From assembly GCA_937906775.1 (NCBI GenBank), contig CALCUD010000139.1:1-52118 (forward strand): 52,118 nt of DNA. The letters run 5' to 3'. Both the position numbers and the translations under genes were made by a program. Numbering within the stretch: position 1 is the stretch's first letter; every line of letters starts with the position of its first letter. The DNA comes from an uncultured Clostridia bacterium (GTDB lineage: Bacteria > Bacillota > Clostridia > Christensenellales > Aristaeellaceae). Below the pieces are notes generated by a model. It did not search any database, was not told where the DNA came from, and was given only the letters and a program-made list of their open reading frames with translations. Of the stretch, positions 24,043-31,952 are shown piece after piece.

Positions 24043-25149
24043 TTACAGACTCTCAGGCGAATATACCGGAGATTCCGGCACGGAAACATTGACGATCCCT
24101 CCGCTCATGTTCATCCTTTCAAGTTCGGAAAGAGTCAGCATCAGTGCCCGGATCTTGGCATGCAGGCGGCTGCGGTCCCCCAGTTTGACAGTGATTCCGC
24201 TCCGCATGGTCATCAGAACCGAATTTGTGTCAGCCAGATTGACTTCGCTGACCTGTTTGTCGCATCCGGTTATTTTCATTTCAAGAAACAGATCGGTATA
24301 AAGCTGTTCCTGTTCCGCAGAATTCAAAACCAGCCTCTGTCCGGTCATACATCCGCTTCGGATATCCAGCCCCGTTACTTTGATCAGATTCTTCGGCGGG
24401 ACAATATTGGGATCTTCGCCCTCCTCCAGAACGATCCGGTTTTTATCCATCGCGTACATGATTCCGCAATAGGTCATCCAGCAGCAGGCTTCACGTTCTT
24501 TTACGCAGATCGTGACCTTCCCGGGCAACTCTTTTTCGACATATTTCAAAACAAGATACCGGTTCCGGCTGAGTCCCTGCGCGACCTGTTCATCGTGTAC
24601 TCCAAGGATGAAATCGCCGGCCTGTATTCCGCTGAGTTGAATGATATCGGAAGAAGTGACCGTGCTGTTACCGATCACGTCAATGCAACGTACGGTCAGA
24701 ACCGCAAACCTCAGGATCAGAGCAACAGCAAACATGATCAGAAGCGTTGACCCGGCGAGCAGGATTGCCTTTCTCCTCTGCTGCTTCGGATCCTTTTCTT
24801 TCATGTTCCGTGATTCTGTGACAGGAATATCCCGGGTGATCTGGTATCCGGTAGTTTGCGGCTGCCAGAATTCACCCTGCCTGTTGTTCAGATTTTCGGA
24901 TCTTTCGGAAAGCAGCTCCGGCGCGTCTTCCGGTTCGTCAAAGGGATTTTGTTCAGTCGGGACCGGCCCTTCCCAAATCTCCCGCTGCCATTCCTTCAGG
25001 GCAGGATTGCTGTCTGTCGCGGATGTTCCGCGCAAACCCGCAGGATTCGGATATCCGTCAGAGGCGTTTCTGACAGGCGAAGCTGATTGATGTGTTGTCT
25101 GACGGGCAGAAAAAGGAGCCTGTCCGTCGGGTCCCGGACCCTGGTTCAT
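24043..25149 (-). CDS. divIB: Cell division protein FtsQ/DivIB
   Basis: 368 aa. A polar, proline- and glutamine-rich cytoplasmic N-terminus of about 127 residues precedes one membrane helix (about residues 128-148, LLAGSTLLIMFAVALILRF). After it comes an extracellular POTRA domain (VRCIDVIGNSTVTSSDIIQLSGI, residues about 150-220) and a beta domain (KELPGKVTICVKEREACCWMTY). DivIB stabilises the FtsL/DivIC septal complex. The N-terminal part is much longer than in Bacillus subtilis DivIB. GAGGAGG lies upstream of the ATG. It follows murD by 44 bases. Confidence 0.92.
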   Translation of the reverse strand: MNQGPGPDGQAPFSARQTTHQSASPVRNASDGYPNPAGLRGTSATDSNPALKEWQREIWEGPVPTEQNPFDEPEDAPELLSERSENLNNRQGEFWQPQTTGYQITRDIPVTESRNMKEKDPKQQRRKAILLAGSTLLIMFAVALILRFAVLTVRCIDVIGNSTVTSSDIIQLSGIQAGDFILGVHDEQVAQGLSRNRYLVLKYVEKELPGKVTICVKEREACCWMTYCGIMYAMDKNRIVLEEGEDPNIVPPKNLIKVTGLDIRSGCMTGQRLVLNSAEQEQLYTDLFLEMKITGCDKQVSEVNLADTNSVLMTMRSGITVKLGDRSRLHAKIRALMLTLSELERMNMSGGIVNVSVPESPVYSPESL

Positions 25150-25193
25150 ATAAGCTCCTCCTCTCCGTCGTTTGTAAAATAGACTTCGGTCTT

Positions 25194-26558
25194 TTATTTA
25201 AGTTCGCGGACGATCTGTTTGAATACCCGACCGCGTTCTTCATAGTCTTTGAACATATCAAAACTGGCACATGCCGGGCTCAGCAATACATTCCATCCGT
25301 CAGAAGCCAGCTTTCTTCCGGTTTCAACCGCAGTCTTCAGATCTTCGGCACGAGTAATATGACTGTAACCGTATTTTTTTAAGCTGGCTTCGATTTGATC
25401 CCCTGTATCGCCGATCAGAATCGCTTCGCGAATCATGTAATCGTTTTTCACGATTTCTGAACTGAGCGGATCGAAAGAGCAATGCTTATCATATCCTCCG
25501 AGAATAATAACCGTTGGCTTGTTCATGGTCTGTACGGCCTTTATCGTGCTATCCACATTGGTCCCTTTACTGTCGTTGATATACTCGATCCCCTCGTACT
25601 CTCTGACGCTTTCAATGCGGTGTTCCACCCCGCGGAAAGATTTCAGGCTGTGACGGATCACAGGAATCGGCACGTCCATCGCGACGGCAACACAGATCGC
25701 GCCTAATGCGTTTTCAAGATTATGCGGTCCCGGAATTCTGACATCCGATACTTTACATACCGCTTTTTCTTCGTCGCGGAAACGAACCATGATATTGTCG
25801 TCCCGCACAAAAGCGCCTTCTTTGACTTCCTTCAGGCGGCTGAACTTCAGTACATGGCTCCGCACTTTGGAACTGAGTCCTTTCAGTCCGGGATCATCCG
25901 CGTTGAATACAGCGTAATCCTCCGCTTTCTGGTTGCGGAACATCCGCATCTTCATCGCAATATAATTTTCCATGGTTCTATGACGGTTCAGATGATCCTC
26001 GGTAATATTAGTCAGCAGCGCCACATGCGGCCGGAAAGTATCGGCGGTTTCCATTTGAAAACTGCTGACCTCACACACGAAGACATCTTCCGGTTTGCTG
26101 TTCAGCGAAGCAAGCGAATAAGGATATCCGATATTCCCCACCACGTGGGTTATCTTTCCGGAATTAAGGAATATTTCACCAAGCAAAGAAACCGTTGTTG
26201 TTTTGCCGTTCGTCCCGCTGACGGCAACCATCACGCCTTCACCCAACTGATAGGCAAGCTCCAGTTCTCCTGTAACATACAGACCCATCTCTTTGGCCTT
26301 TACAACAAAAGGAGCCGTATCCGGAATGCCTGGACTGATAACAAGGCAGTCTTTTCCCTCCAGAAGTTCTCCGGCCGGGCACCCGAACCTCCGCTCAATC
26401 TGAAGCCCTTCCAGCGGGGCAAGCTGATCGCCGAGTTCCGCTTCAGATTTACTGTCATTGACGGTAACAACAGCCCCGTGTGCGCGCAAAAGCTGTGCTG
26501 CGGCAACGCCGCTTCGCGCCATACCTACTGTCAGAACCTTTTTCCCTTCCCAATTCAT
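25194..26558 (-). CDS. murD: UDP-N-acetylmuramoylalanine-D-glutamate ligase
   Basis: 454 aa, standard length. The N-terminal Rossmann part has VLTVGMARSGVAAAQLLRAHG; the ATP loop is VAVSGTNGKTTTVSLLGEIF. ALLTNITEDHLNRHRTMENY and YINDSKGTNVDSTIKAVQT are MurD blocks. It adds D-glutamate to UDP-MurNAc-L-Ala in the cytoplasm. It is the fifth gene of the cluster, between mraY and divIB. Confidence 0.97.
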   Translation of the reverse strand: MNWEGKKVLTVGMARSGVAAAQLLRAHGAVVTVNDSKSEAELGDQLAPLEGLQIERRFGCPAGELLEGKDCLVISPGIPDTAPFVVKAKEMGLYVTGELELAYQLGEGVMVAVSGTNGKTTTVSLLGEIFLNSGKITHVVGNIGYPYSLASLNSKPEDVFVCEVSSFQMETADTFRPHVALLTNITEDHLNRHRTMENYIAMKMRMFRNQKAEDYAVFNADDPGLKGLSSKVRSHVLKFSRLKEVKEGAFVRDDNIMVRFRDEEKAVCKVSDVRIPGPHNLENALGAICVAVAMDVPIPVIRHSLKSFRGVEHRIESVREYEGIEYINDSKGTNVDSTIKAVQTMNKPTVIILGGYDKHCSFDPLSSEIVKNDYMIREAILIGDTGDQIEASLKKYGYSHITRAEDLKTAVETGRKLASDGWNVLLSPACASFDMFKDYEERGRVFKQIVRELK

Positions 26559-26590
26559 TTTCCCGTTATCCTCTTTTCAATTCCATTCAC

Positions 26591-27598
26591 TCAGAAGCGT
26601 GTGAGCAGTCCGAGCACTGCAATGATACTCAACACTGCGGTTATCCCGCTGTACATACTGACAATCTGGGTTTCAGAATAGCCTTTCTTTTCAAAATGGT
26701 GATGGATCGGACTCATCAGGAAAATCCGTTTGCCGTGTGTCAGCTTAAAATAATAGCGCTGCAGAATCACGCTGACACTGCTCATGACAGGAGTAAAGAA
26801 AGTCAGCAGCAGTAACAGCGGCATTCTGGTGACCATAGCCATGGCAACAGTTCCGCCTCCCAGCAGCATGCTGCCTGTATCTCCCATGAACGTCTTTGCA
26901 GGATAGCGGTTAAAACGCAGGAATCCGATACAGGATCCCGCCATAGCCAGTGCAAATACACCCACCGTTCCGATCTGATTCTTTATCTCAGGTCTGCACA
27001 TCATAAGGATTAGGGCAACAACGCCCCACGCAGCAGAACTGACCGCGGTCACGCTGCTCAGCAAACCGTCAAGCCCGTCTTGCAGATTGCTGCTGTTCAC
27101 AATAAACACGACCAGCAGCGTCATGACCGGAATGTAAAAAAAGCCCAGATCCCATTCAACATTCACAAAGGGGATATGAATGACGCTTCCGATCTGCGGG
27201 TTAAAATAGCAGTATACGGCAAATCCCGCTGAAACCAATATTTGTCCGGCAATCTTCTGCCATGGGCTCAGTCCGTCATGGCGTTTTTTCACAGCTTTGA
27301 TCCAGTCATCGGCAAAGCCGACAGCCATGCTCAGAAAAGCAACCCCCAGCAAAGGGATCGCAAAATCCCACGCTCCGCTCCATTCCGCCGGATGACATGC
27401 CAGCGTAGCGATCAAAATACCGGCTGCCATCATCAATCCGCCCATGACCGGCGTCCCCTGCTTTTGCTGATGTGCAGGTCCCAATTCATAAATGGTCTGC
27501 CCGAAATGGAGCTTTTTCAGTTTTTCAATCAGCCCGGGACCGAGGATCAGTGCAATTCCGAGACTCAGGACCAGAGAAATCATCATCCGGTAAATCAT
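26591..27598 (-). CDS. mraY: Phospho-N-acetylmuramoyl-pentapeptide transferase
   Basis: 335 aa with ten predicted membrane helices. Catalytic landmarks are FADDWIKAVKKRHDGLSPWQK (the DD pair), NSSNLQDGLDGLLSSV, and PAKTFMGDTGSMLLGG. LMSPIHHHFEKKGYSE is the conserved HHH loop. It makes lipid I from undecaprenyl phosphate. I used the ATG at 27598; a GTG at 27607 overlaps the murE stop but has a weaker ribosome site. Confidence 0.97.
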   Translation of the reverse strand: MIYRMMISLVLSLGIALILGPGLIEKLKKLHFGQTIYELGPAHQQKQGTPVMGGLMMAAGILIATLACHPAEWSGAWDFAIPLLGVAFLSMAVGFADDWIKAVKKRHDGLSPWQKIAGQILVSAGFAVYCYFNPQIGSVIHIPFVNVEWDLGFFYIPVMTLLVVFIVNSSNLQDGLDGLLSSVTAVSSAAWGVVALILMMCRPEIKNQIGTVGVFALAMAGSCIGFLRFNRYPAKTFMGDTGSMLLGGGTVAMAMVTRMPLLLLLTFFTPVMSSVSVILQRYYFKLTHGKRIFLMSPIHHHFEKKGYSETQIVSMYSGITAVLSIIAVLGLLTRF

Positions 27599-27603
27599 GA
27601 ATG

Positions 27604-29076
27604 TCACTCTTTCTGTTCGTTTTGATTCATCTCATGCAGGAGTTCGCTGACAATAACCTTCTCGTCAAAAGGCCGCTTGACTCCCATGATTTCCTGATAG
27701 GTTTCATGGCCTTTACCCGCCAGAACGATGACATCCCCGTCTTCTGCCATATGCAAAGCTCTGGCAATGGCTTCCCGTCTGTTTTCGATAACCTCATAGC
27801 TTCCGCCTGTTGGACGGATACCTTTTTCAATAGCCGCGAGAATCACAAGCGGATTTTCTGTTCTCGGGTTATCAGAAGTCAGAATGCAATGATCTGCCAG
27901 CCGTCCGCCGATTTCACCCATCATCGGCCGTTTTCCCTTATCCCGGTCCCCGCCGCATCCAAATACCGCGATAACGCGGTTCCTGGTAAACTGACGCACT
28001 GTGGTCAGAATATTTTCAAGGGCGTCAGGTGCGTGACTGTAGTCCAGAATAACTTTATACGGCGTACCGGTCTGAAGCATCTCAATCCGTCCAGGAACAG
28101 ACTTTACCGCCTCCAGGCCCTGGCGGATAATATCCGGTTCAATTCCGAGGACAAGCGCGCAGCTGGTCGCCGCAAGCGCGTTGTATACATTGAACCGTCC
28201 GGTCATTTTCATCTGAACGCTGATATCATGCATACCGTGAAGCTGGACGCAGAAATTAACGCCTTCCTCCGTGATTTCTATATCCCTCGCAAACACATCA
28301 GCATTTTCACAGATCCCGTATGTGATGAACGGCTGTTTCAGTCCGTCCTCCATTCGTTTTGCAGTCTCGTCGTCCGCGTTGATGCAGGCATTCTGCGCCA
28401 TACCGGTGGAAAAGAACTGTTTTTTTGTTTCGAAATAACGGTCCATTGTATAAAAATAGTCCAGATGATCCTGACTCAGATTGGTATAGCAACCGACTTC
28501 AAAGTTCATTCCGTCCAGCCTGTACATATCCAGAGCGTGTGCGCTGACTTCCATCCCGACGACCTGAACACCCGCGTCGAGCATATCCCGTAATGTCTTC
28601 TGAAGATCAATGGGATCCGGCGTAGTCAGTTTACTGTCCAGATGCCTGTCCGCGATCATGGATCCGGTGGAACCGATAATGCCGCATTTCATGCCGGCTT
28701 TTTCAACAATACTTTTCAGCAGATAAGTGGTTGTTGTTTTGCCTTTTGTACCGGTAATACCGACCATGCGCATCTCTGCGGACGGATTTCCGTAAAAATT
28801 CGCGGCGATCCGAGCCATCGCGGCTCTCCCGTTGGAAACCTGAACCTGCGGAACGTTGATATCCAGAAACCGCTCGACGATCAACGCGACGCATCCGTTT
28901 TCCACAGCTTCCCACGCATAATCATGCGCGTCAAACCGGGCGCCTACAATACAGAAAAACAAGCCGCGGTTCGTGCGGTCCTTGCTTCCGGAAGTGATTT
29001 CGCCGATCTCAAGATCGGGATCTCCCTTTATTTCGATCACATAAGGTACGTCCCGGCAAAGTTCCCGCAATGTCAT
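27604..29076 (-). CDS. murE: UDP-N-acetylmuramyl-tripeptide synthetase, probably DAP-adding
   Basis: 490 aa. The ATP loop is GITGTKGKTTTTYLLKSIVE; VCTN-like CYTNLSQDHLDYFYTMDRYFETKK follows. The motif TSDNPRTENP carries DNPR, which in characterised MurE enzymes marks use of meso-diaminopimelate, whereas lysine-adding enzymes differ at the arginine. The organism therefore probably has DAP-type peptidoglycan. It has its own promoter (29147-29175) after ftsL. GAGGAG lies 10 bases before the ATG. Confidence 0.96.
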   Translation of the reverse strand: MTLRELCRDVPYVIEIKGDPDLEIGEITSGSKDRTNRGLFFCIVGARFDAHDYAWEAVENGCVALIVERFLDINVPQVQVSNGRAAMARIAANFYGNPSAEMRMVGITGTKGKTTTTYLLKSIVEKAGMKCGIIGSTGSMIADRHLDSKLTTPDPIDLQKTLRDMLDAGVQVVGMEVSAHALDMYRLDGMNFEVGCYTNLSQDHLDYFYTMDRYFETKKQFFSTGMAQNACINADDETAKRMEDGLKQPFITYGICENADVFARDIEITEEGVNFCVQLHGMHDISVQMKMTGRFNVYNALAATSCALVLGIEPDIIRQGLEAVKSVPGRIEMLQTGTPYKVILDYSHAPDALENILTTVRQFTRNRVIAVFGCGGDRDKGKRPMMGEIGGRLADHCILTSDNPRTENPLVILAAIEKGIRPTGGSYEVIENRREAIARALHMAEDGDVIVLAGKGHETYQEIMGVKRPFDEKVIVSELLHEMNQNEQKE

Positions 29077-29146
29077 ATCGATCCGGCTCCTCTTTTTTCA
29101 TAGCGGCAGAAGAAAGTGCAGGCATTCCTCTGCTCATGATATCTTG

Positions 29147-29175
29147 ATTATACACCGATTGGGAGATTGGCTCAA
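29147..29175 (-). promoter_or_regulatory. Promoter of murE, -35 in the loop of an intergenic hairpin
   Basis: On the minus strand TTGAGC (29170-29175), a 17-bp spacer and a perfect TATAAT (29147-29152). Its TTGAG is the loop of the hairpin at 29158-29188, the same layout as after ftsZ. Confidence 0.75.
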
Positions 29176-29188
29176 CCAATCTCCCAAT
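29158..29188 (-). other. Perfect 13-bp hairpin after ftsL, no T-run
   Basis: ATTGGGAGATTGG pairs with CCAATCTCCCAAT around the loop TTGAG (minus strand). It starts five bases after the ftsL stop. Without a T-run it is not a canonical terminator; it could attenuate, protect the 3' end of the mraZ-ftsL message, or serve as an operator. Confidence 0.7.
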
Positions 29189-29192
29189 GGAA

Positions 29193-29816
29193 TCAATTCA
29201 TCAATATGGATGCGACCCTGTCTGCATCAAGCCCGACGCTGTCTTTCTCCGTCCCGTTGTTCAACATCATATTCGCATTATCGGGAACGGTCAGCTTGAC
29301 GGTTTTCATCCCGCCGGAGGATATGAGATTCAGTCGTACAGCCTCCGTACATACGCTGACATCCCCGGTACAGATCAGCAGCTCATTCTCCAGTTGTTCA
29401 TTCTTTTCAGTAACGGATTTAACCCGGTTTTCCAATTTTCGGATTTGTCTGTCGCTTGAGCCGATCTGCGCAAGATCCAGAAGAAAAGCTATCGCCATGA
29501 CTGCTGTCAGAAGGATCAGTATCGCTCTGGCCGCGTCACCTCGGATTCCCTTTCTGGAAACGATCCGTTGACGTTCTTTGGGTTCTTCAATGACGCGAAA
29601 GCGCCCGCTCGGGCTGACGCCCATCCCGCGGGTCCAGTCCTGAGTATTGGGAACCGGTTCCTGAAAGGTGGCAGAAACACTCATGCGTTCTCTGCGGATA
29701 TCCGCAGTCTGGCTTCGCGCATCATAACTGTCACGGCGCTCGCACGCATTCATGCGGATATCTTCAATTTTTCTTGAAGCGCTGCGGTATGCTCTCATCG
29801 GAACCTGCGTAACCAT
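29193..29816 (-). CDS. ftsL: Septum-formation protein of the FtsL family
   Basis: 207 aa. A cytoplasmic, arginine-rich N-terminus of about 96 residues is followed by one membrane helix (about 97-117, ILILLTAVMAIAFLLDLAQIG) and an extracellular coiled coil (RQIRKLENRVKSVTEKNEQLENEL), then a short tail. Topology and position, second in the cluster after mraZ, match FtsL; DivIC is structurally similar, so that name is possible. The N-terminus is far longer than in typical FtsL (about 40-60 residues). GAAGGAG lies 7 bases before the ATG. Confidence 0.82.
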   Translation of the reverse strand: MVTQVPMRAYRSASRKIEDIRMNACERRDSYDARSQTADIRRERMSVSATFQEPVPNTQDWTRGMGVSPSGRFRVIEEPKERQRIVSRKGIRGDAARAILILLTAVMAIAFLLDLAQIGSSDRQIRKLENRVKSVTEKNEQLENELLICTGDVSVCTEAVRLNLISSGGMKTVKLTVPDNANMMLNNGTEKDSVGLDADRVASILMN

Positions 29817-29837
29817 GGTATTCTCTCCTTCCCGCGA

Positions 29838-30314
29838 TTATTCGTCCTTACGGTTTTCAAGACCTGCAATCATTTCCAGCAATCCAGGAAGTTCACTGTT
29901 AAAGGTTTCCCAACTGCTTTCACTGACAGCTGCCGTAACGACACGGATATGATCGTTTGCGCCCGTTATCTCAAGATCTTTCTCGTTGGCAAGAATTTTC
30001 TGACGGATATTGGAGGGAAGTAATACGCGTCCCTGTGTATCGCACGTCTGTCCGTCAAAACTCAACGCATAAAACTGTTCAAGATATCGGTTCAAAGCCG
30101 GATTCATATTGCCGAGCCGTTCATAGGATTCGCACCGTTTTTCCCACATAGCCGTTGGATAGATCGCGATGCTTTTGAAGTCGAACCCCGGCGCAATGCA
30201 AAATGTATCTCCCAGTTTTTCACGAAAATTCTGGGGCACAACAAGGCGGCCTTTGCAATCCAGGCTATGATTGAATGACCCGACAAACCGTACTCTTTTT
30301 TCGGTTTCCAACAC
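29838..30314 (-). CDS. mraZ: Transcriptional regulator MraZ
   Basis: 158 aa with two SpoVT-AbrB-like repeats, each with the DxxGR signature: NHSLDCKGRLVVP near residue 16 and CDTQGRVLLP near residue 90. MraZ binds repeats upstream of its own operon. The start at 30314 is a GTG spaced 8 bases from AAAGGGGG; the longer in-frame reading would run into its own promoter. It heads the division cluster and is followed directly by ftsL, with no rsmH between. Confidence 0.95.
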   Translation of the reverse strand: MLETEKRVRFVGSFNHSLDCKGRLVVPQNFREKLGDTFCIAPGFDFKSIAIYPTAMWEKRCESYERLGNMNPALNRYLEQFYALSFDGQTCDTQGRVLLPSNIRQKILANEKDLEITGANDHIRVVTAAVSESSWETFNSELPGLLEMIAGLENRKDE

Positions 30315-30322
30315 CCTGTCGT

Positions 30323-30378
30323 CCCCCTTTCTACCACTTTTATGTATGAAATTGGGTTTGTTCCCCCTTTTTCCCCAC
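30323..30378 (-). promoter_or_regulatory. Candidate MraZ boxes upstream of mraZ
   Basis: On the minus strand GTGGGGAAAAAGGGGG (30363-30378) and GTGGTAGAAAGGGGG (30323-30337) are near-identical direct repeats. Each contains G-tracts spaced about 10 bases apart, as in the TGGG-N5-TGGG boxes of MraZ. They lie right after the -10 element, and the second includes the ribosome-binding site. Confidence 0.6.
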
Positions 30379-30379
30379 A

Positions 30380-30408
30380 AATTTAGCACAAGAAAGCAGA
30401 ATTATCAA
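30380..30408 (-). promoter_or_regulatory. Promoter of the division cluster
   Basis: On the minus strand TTGATA (30403-30408), a 17-bp spacer and TAAATT (30380-30385). The candidate MraZ boxes start two bases downstream. Confidence 0.6.
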
Positions 30409-30459
30409 CCCCTGATCAAATCGGTTTTCCCTGTTTTGTGCTTATATTTTGCGTATTGT

Positions 30460-30492
30460 GTAACTTTTTTGTAATACTTTCGTAATGATTTT
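30460..30492. repeat. Three phased 11-bp GTAA repeats
   Basis: GTAA recurs at 30460, 30471 and 30482, exactly 11 bp apart, each followed by T-rich sequence. This is the A/T-rich part of the 307-base gap upstream of mraZ (30315-30621), about 50 bp upstream of its -35. It may bend DNA or bind a protein. Confidence 0.45.
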
Positions 30493-30503
30493 TTTGTGCT
30501 CTT

Positions 30504-30520
30504 GTGTGCGCAACGCACAC
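30504..30520. repeat. Inverted repeat GTGTGCG-CAA-CGCACAC
   Basis: A perfect 7-bp dyad with a 3-base centre lies between the phosphoesterase terminator and the mraZ promoter. No T-run follows on either strand, so it is not a terminator. It could be an operator, but the binding protein is unknown. Confidence 0.5.
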
Positions 30521-30541
30521 CTTTGCTATATTTAGTATGAG

Positions 30542-30570
30542 AAAAAAAAGAGAGGCGTTATCCGCCTCTT
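30542..30570 (-). terminator. Intrinsic terminator of the zinc-ribbon/phosphoesterase operon
   Basis: On the minus strand AGAGGCG pairs with CGCCTCT around a four-base loop, followed by eight T. It separates that operon from the division cluster. Confidence 0.88.
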
Positions 30571-30621
30571 CTCAAAAAAAGAGCATCTCATTATGCGTAA
30601 TAAAAAATTAATTTTTAATCT

Positions 30622-31320
30622 TTATACCGGAATTTCCGCCGGTTTGAAATCCAGGCGGTCACAGGATGTCAGGTAATAGCGAACGCCGTTTTTTTCACCC
30701 TCAAATGCAGTCCTGATTCCGGCACCGTGCAAATGACCGTATACAACCGTTTTCACATTCCGGTTTTCAAGGATCTCTGTAAATCCGGATTCCCTTTCGT
30801 TATCATAAAGCGGCGGATAATGCAGCATCACGATCACAGCCCGGCCTCGCGCGATTCGTTCTGCCGCATCCAGCGCCATTTCCAGACGTCCGAGTTCACG
30901 CTGGTAAATTTTCACTTCATTTTCCGGCAACGGAGCATCCTTTGTCGGAATCGTCCATCCCCGGGTTCCGCAGACAACAAACTCCCCCAGATCTGCTGCG
31001 TCCTGTTGCAAAGCAATCATCCCTTCCGGCAGATTTGCCCGGATCCGGCTGATGGAGTTCCACCAATAGTCATGATTTCCGCGAGTAAGAACTTTTTTTC
31101 CAGGCAGTTTTCCGATTTCCTGCAGATCCGGAAGCGCGTCTTCCATTTTCATTGCCCAGCTGATATCGCCTGGGATCAGAACAGCATCATTCTCCCCGAC
31201 AGTCTCCTGCCAGGCTTCAGAAATGCGAAAAAAATGCCTGTCCCACTGGGGACCGAACACATTCATTGGCTTTTCATCGCCTCCGGGCAGGTGCAGATCT
31301 CCAATGGCAAACAGGCGCAT
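30622..31320 (-). CDS. Metallophosphoesterase
   Basis: 232 aa calcineurin-like phosphoesterase. The metal site is LFAIGDLHLPGG, then LIPGDISWAM, LTRGNHDYWW, and near the C-terminus VIVMLHYPP and VVYGHLHGAG, the full GD-GD-GNHD-H-GHxH set. The substrate is unknown; related Firmicutes proteins are annotated only as predicted phosphohydrolases. AAAGGA lies upstream of the ATG. It follows the zinc-ribbon gene by 22 bases and ends at the terminator 30542-30570. Confidence 0.92.
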   Translation of the reverse strand: MRLFAIGDLHLPGGDEKPMNVFGPQWDRHFFRISEAWQETVGENDAVLIPGDISWAMKMEDALPDLQEIGKLPGKKVLTRGNHDYWWNSISRIRANLPEGMIALQQDAADLGEFVVCGTRGWTIPTKDAPLPENEVKIYQRELGRLEMALDAAERIARGRAVIVMLHYPPLYDNERESGFTEILENRNVKTVVYGHLHGAGIRTAFEGEKNGVRYYLTSCDRLDFKPAEIPV

Positions 31321-31342
31321 ATATATTCCTTTCGGTCAAATA

Positions 31343-31768
31343 TCAGATTTCTTCTTCGTCCTCATCGTCCGCATCACGTTCTTCATCCTCGCGGACGTCT
31401 TCCAGACTCAGTTCCTTTTCCATTTCGCCGTATTCCTGACTGGGAATATCCTGATCATCCTCAACATTCGGAATGATCTCATCCATACCGCTGACATCAT
31501 CCATGTCACCGAGGTTAGAGGCGTCCACATTCTCAGGATCAATCACGGAATCGTTTGTTTCTTCGTCGTTATTGCTCTTATTCATCTCTTTAAGGCAGAA
31601 CAGGCATACATCTTTTCCGGGCAGAGCCGGAGCTTCATTGCAGACGCTGCAAAGTTCAACCTCATCAGGCAGCCGTTCACCTTTCATTTCGCGCATACAA
31701 ACTTTACAGTATTTCTGATCATCCAAAATATAGTTCAAATCGCAACGGGGACATTTGACAAGCGTCAC
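31343..31768 (-). CDS. Double zinc-ribbon protein with acidic tail
   Basis: 141 aa. Two CxxC pairs (CPRC and CKVC, residues about 6-24) form one ribbon, and CSVC with CLFC (about 40-58) form another. The remaining 80 residues are strongly acidic (D/E), ending DADDEDEEEI, and likely disordered. I do not recognise the family; a nucleic-acid or protein-interaction role is inference from the ribbons. The start is GTG, spaced 7 bases from GAGGAGGG. A 185-nt leader with structure precedes it. Confidence 0.8.
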   Translation of the reverse strand: MTLVKCPRCDLNYILDDQKYCKVCMREMKGERLPDEVELCSVCNEAPALPGKDVCLFCLKEMNKSNNDEETNDSVIDPENVDASNLGDMDDVSGMDEIIPNVEDDQDIPSQEYGEMEKELSLEDVREDEERDADDEDEEEI

Positions 31769-31946
31769 GGTATTCCCTCCTCATCACCAGCAGAATATCT
31801 TGTTTACCACATTCATCCACAAACGAATGACGATTTCATGTGATTCAGCCACTTTCCGTCCATTTCCTCTGTTTCTTTTCGCACGTTCCCCACAGTGTGA
31901 TAAGTGGTTCCCACCGTGCGGATTCCTGGACATCCGGCGCTTTCGG
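31769..31946 (-). other. Structured leader of the zinc-ribbon gene, with possible small ORF
   Basis: Minus-strand leader of about 180 nt. CGCACG (31915-31920) pairs with CGTGCG (31880-31885), enclosing GTGG-GAA-CCAC and CAC-ACT-GTG stems, which would make a three-way junction. A basic 49-codon ORF starting MSRNPHGGNH ends at 31784, 15 bases before the GTG, and lacks a ribosome site. I recognise no riboswitch class. Confidence 0.45.
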
Positions 31947-31952
31947 TGTGTG

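Noticed and set aside
31815..31910. DnaA-box-like words (TCATCCACA, TGTGATAAG)
   Set aside because: Single degenerate matches without dnaA, dnaN or an AT-rich unwinding element nearby; not an origin.
31880..31920. Resemblance to the ZTP riboswitch (GTGGGAACCAC and GGGGAACG)
   Set aside because: The conserved downstream CCGCCTGGGCA-type part is absent, and the gene is not a folate or purine gene.
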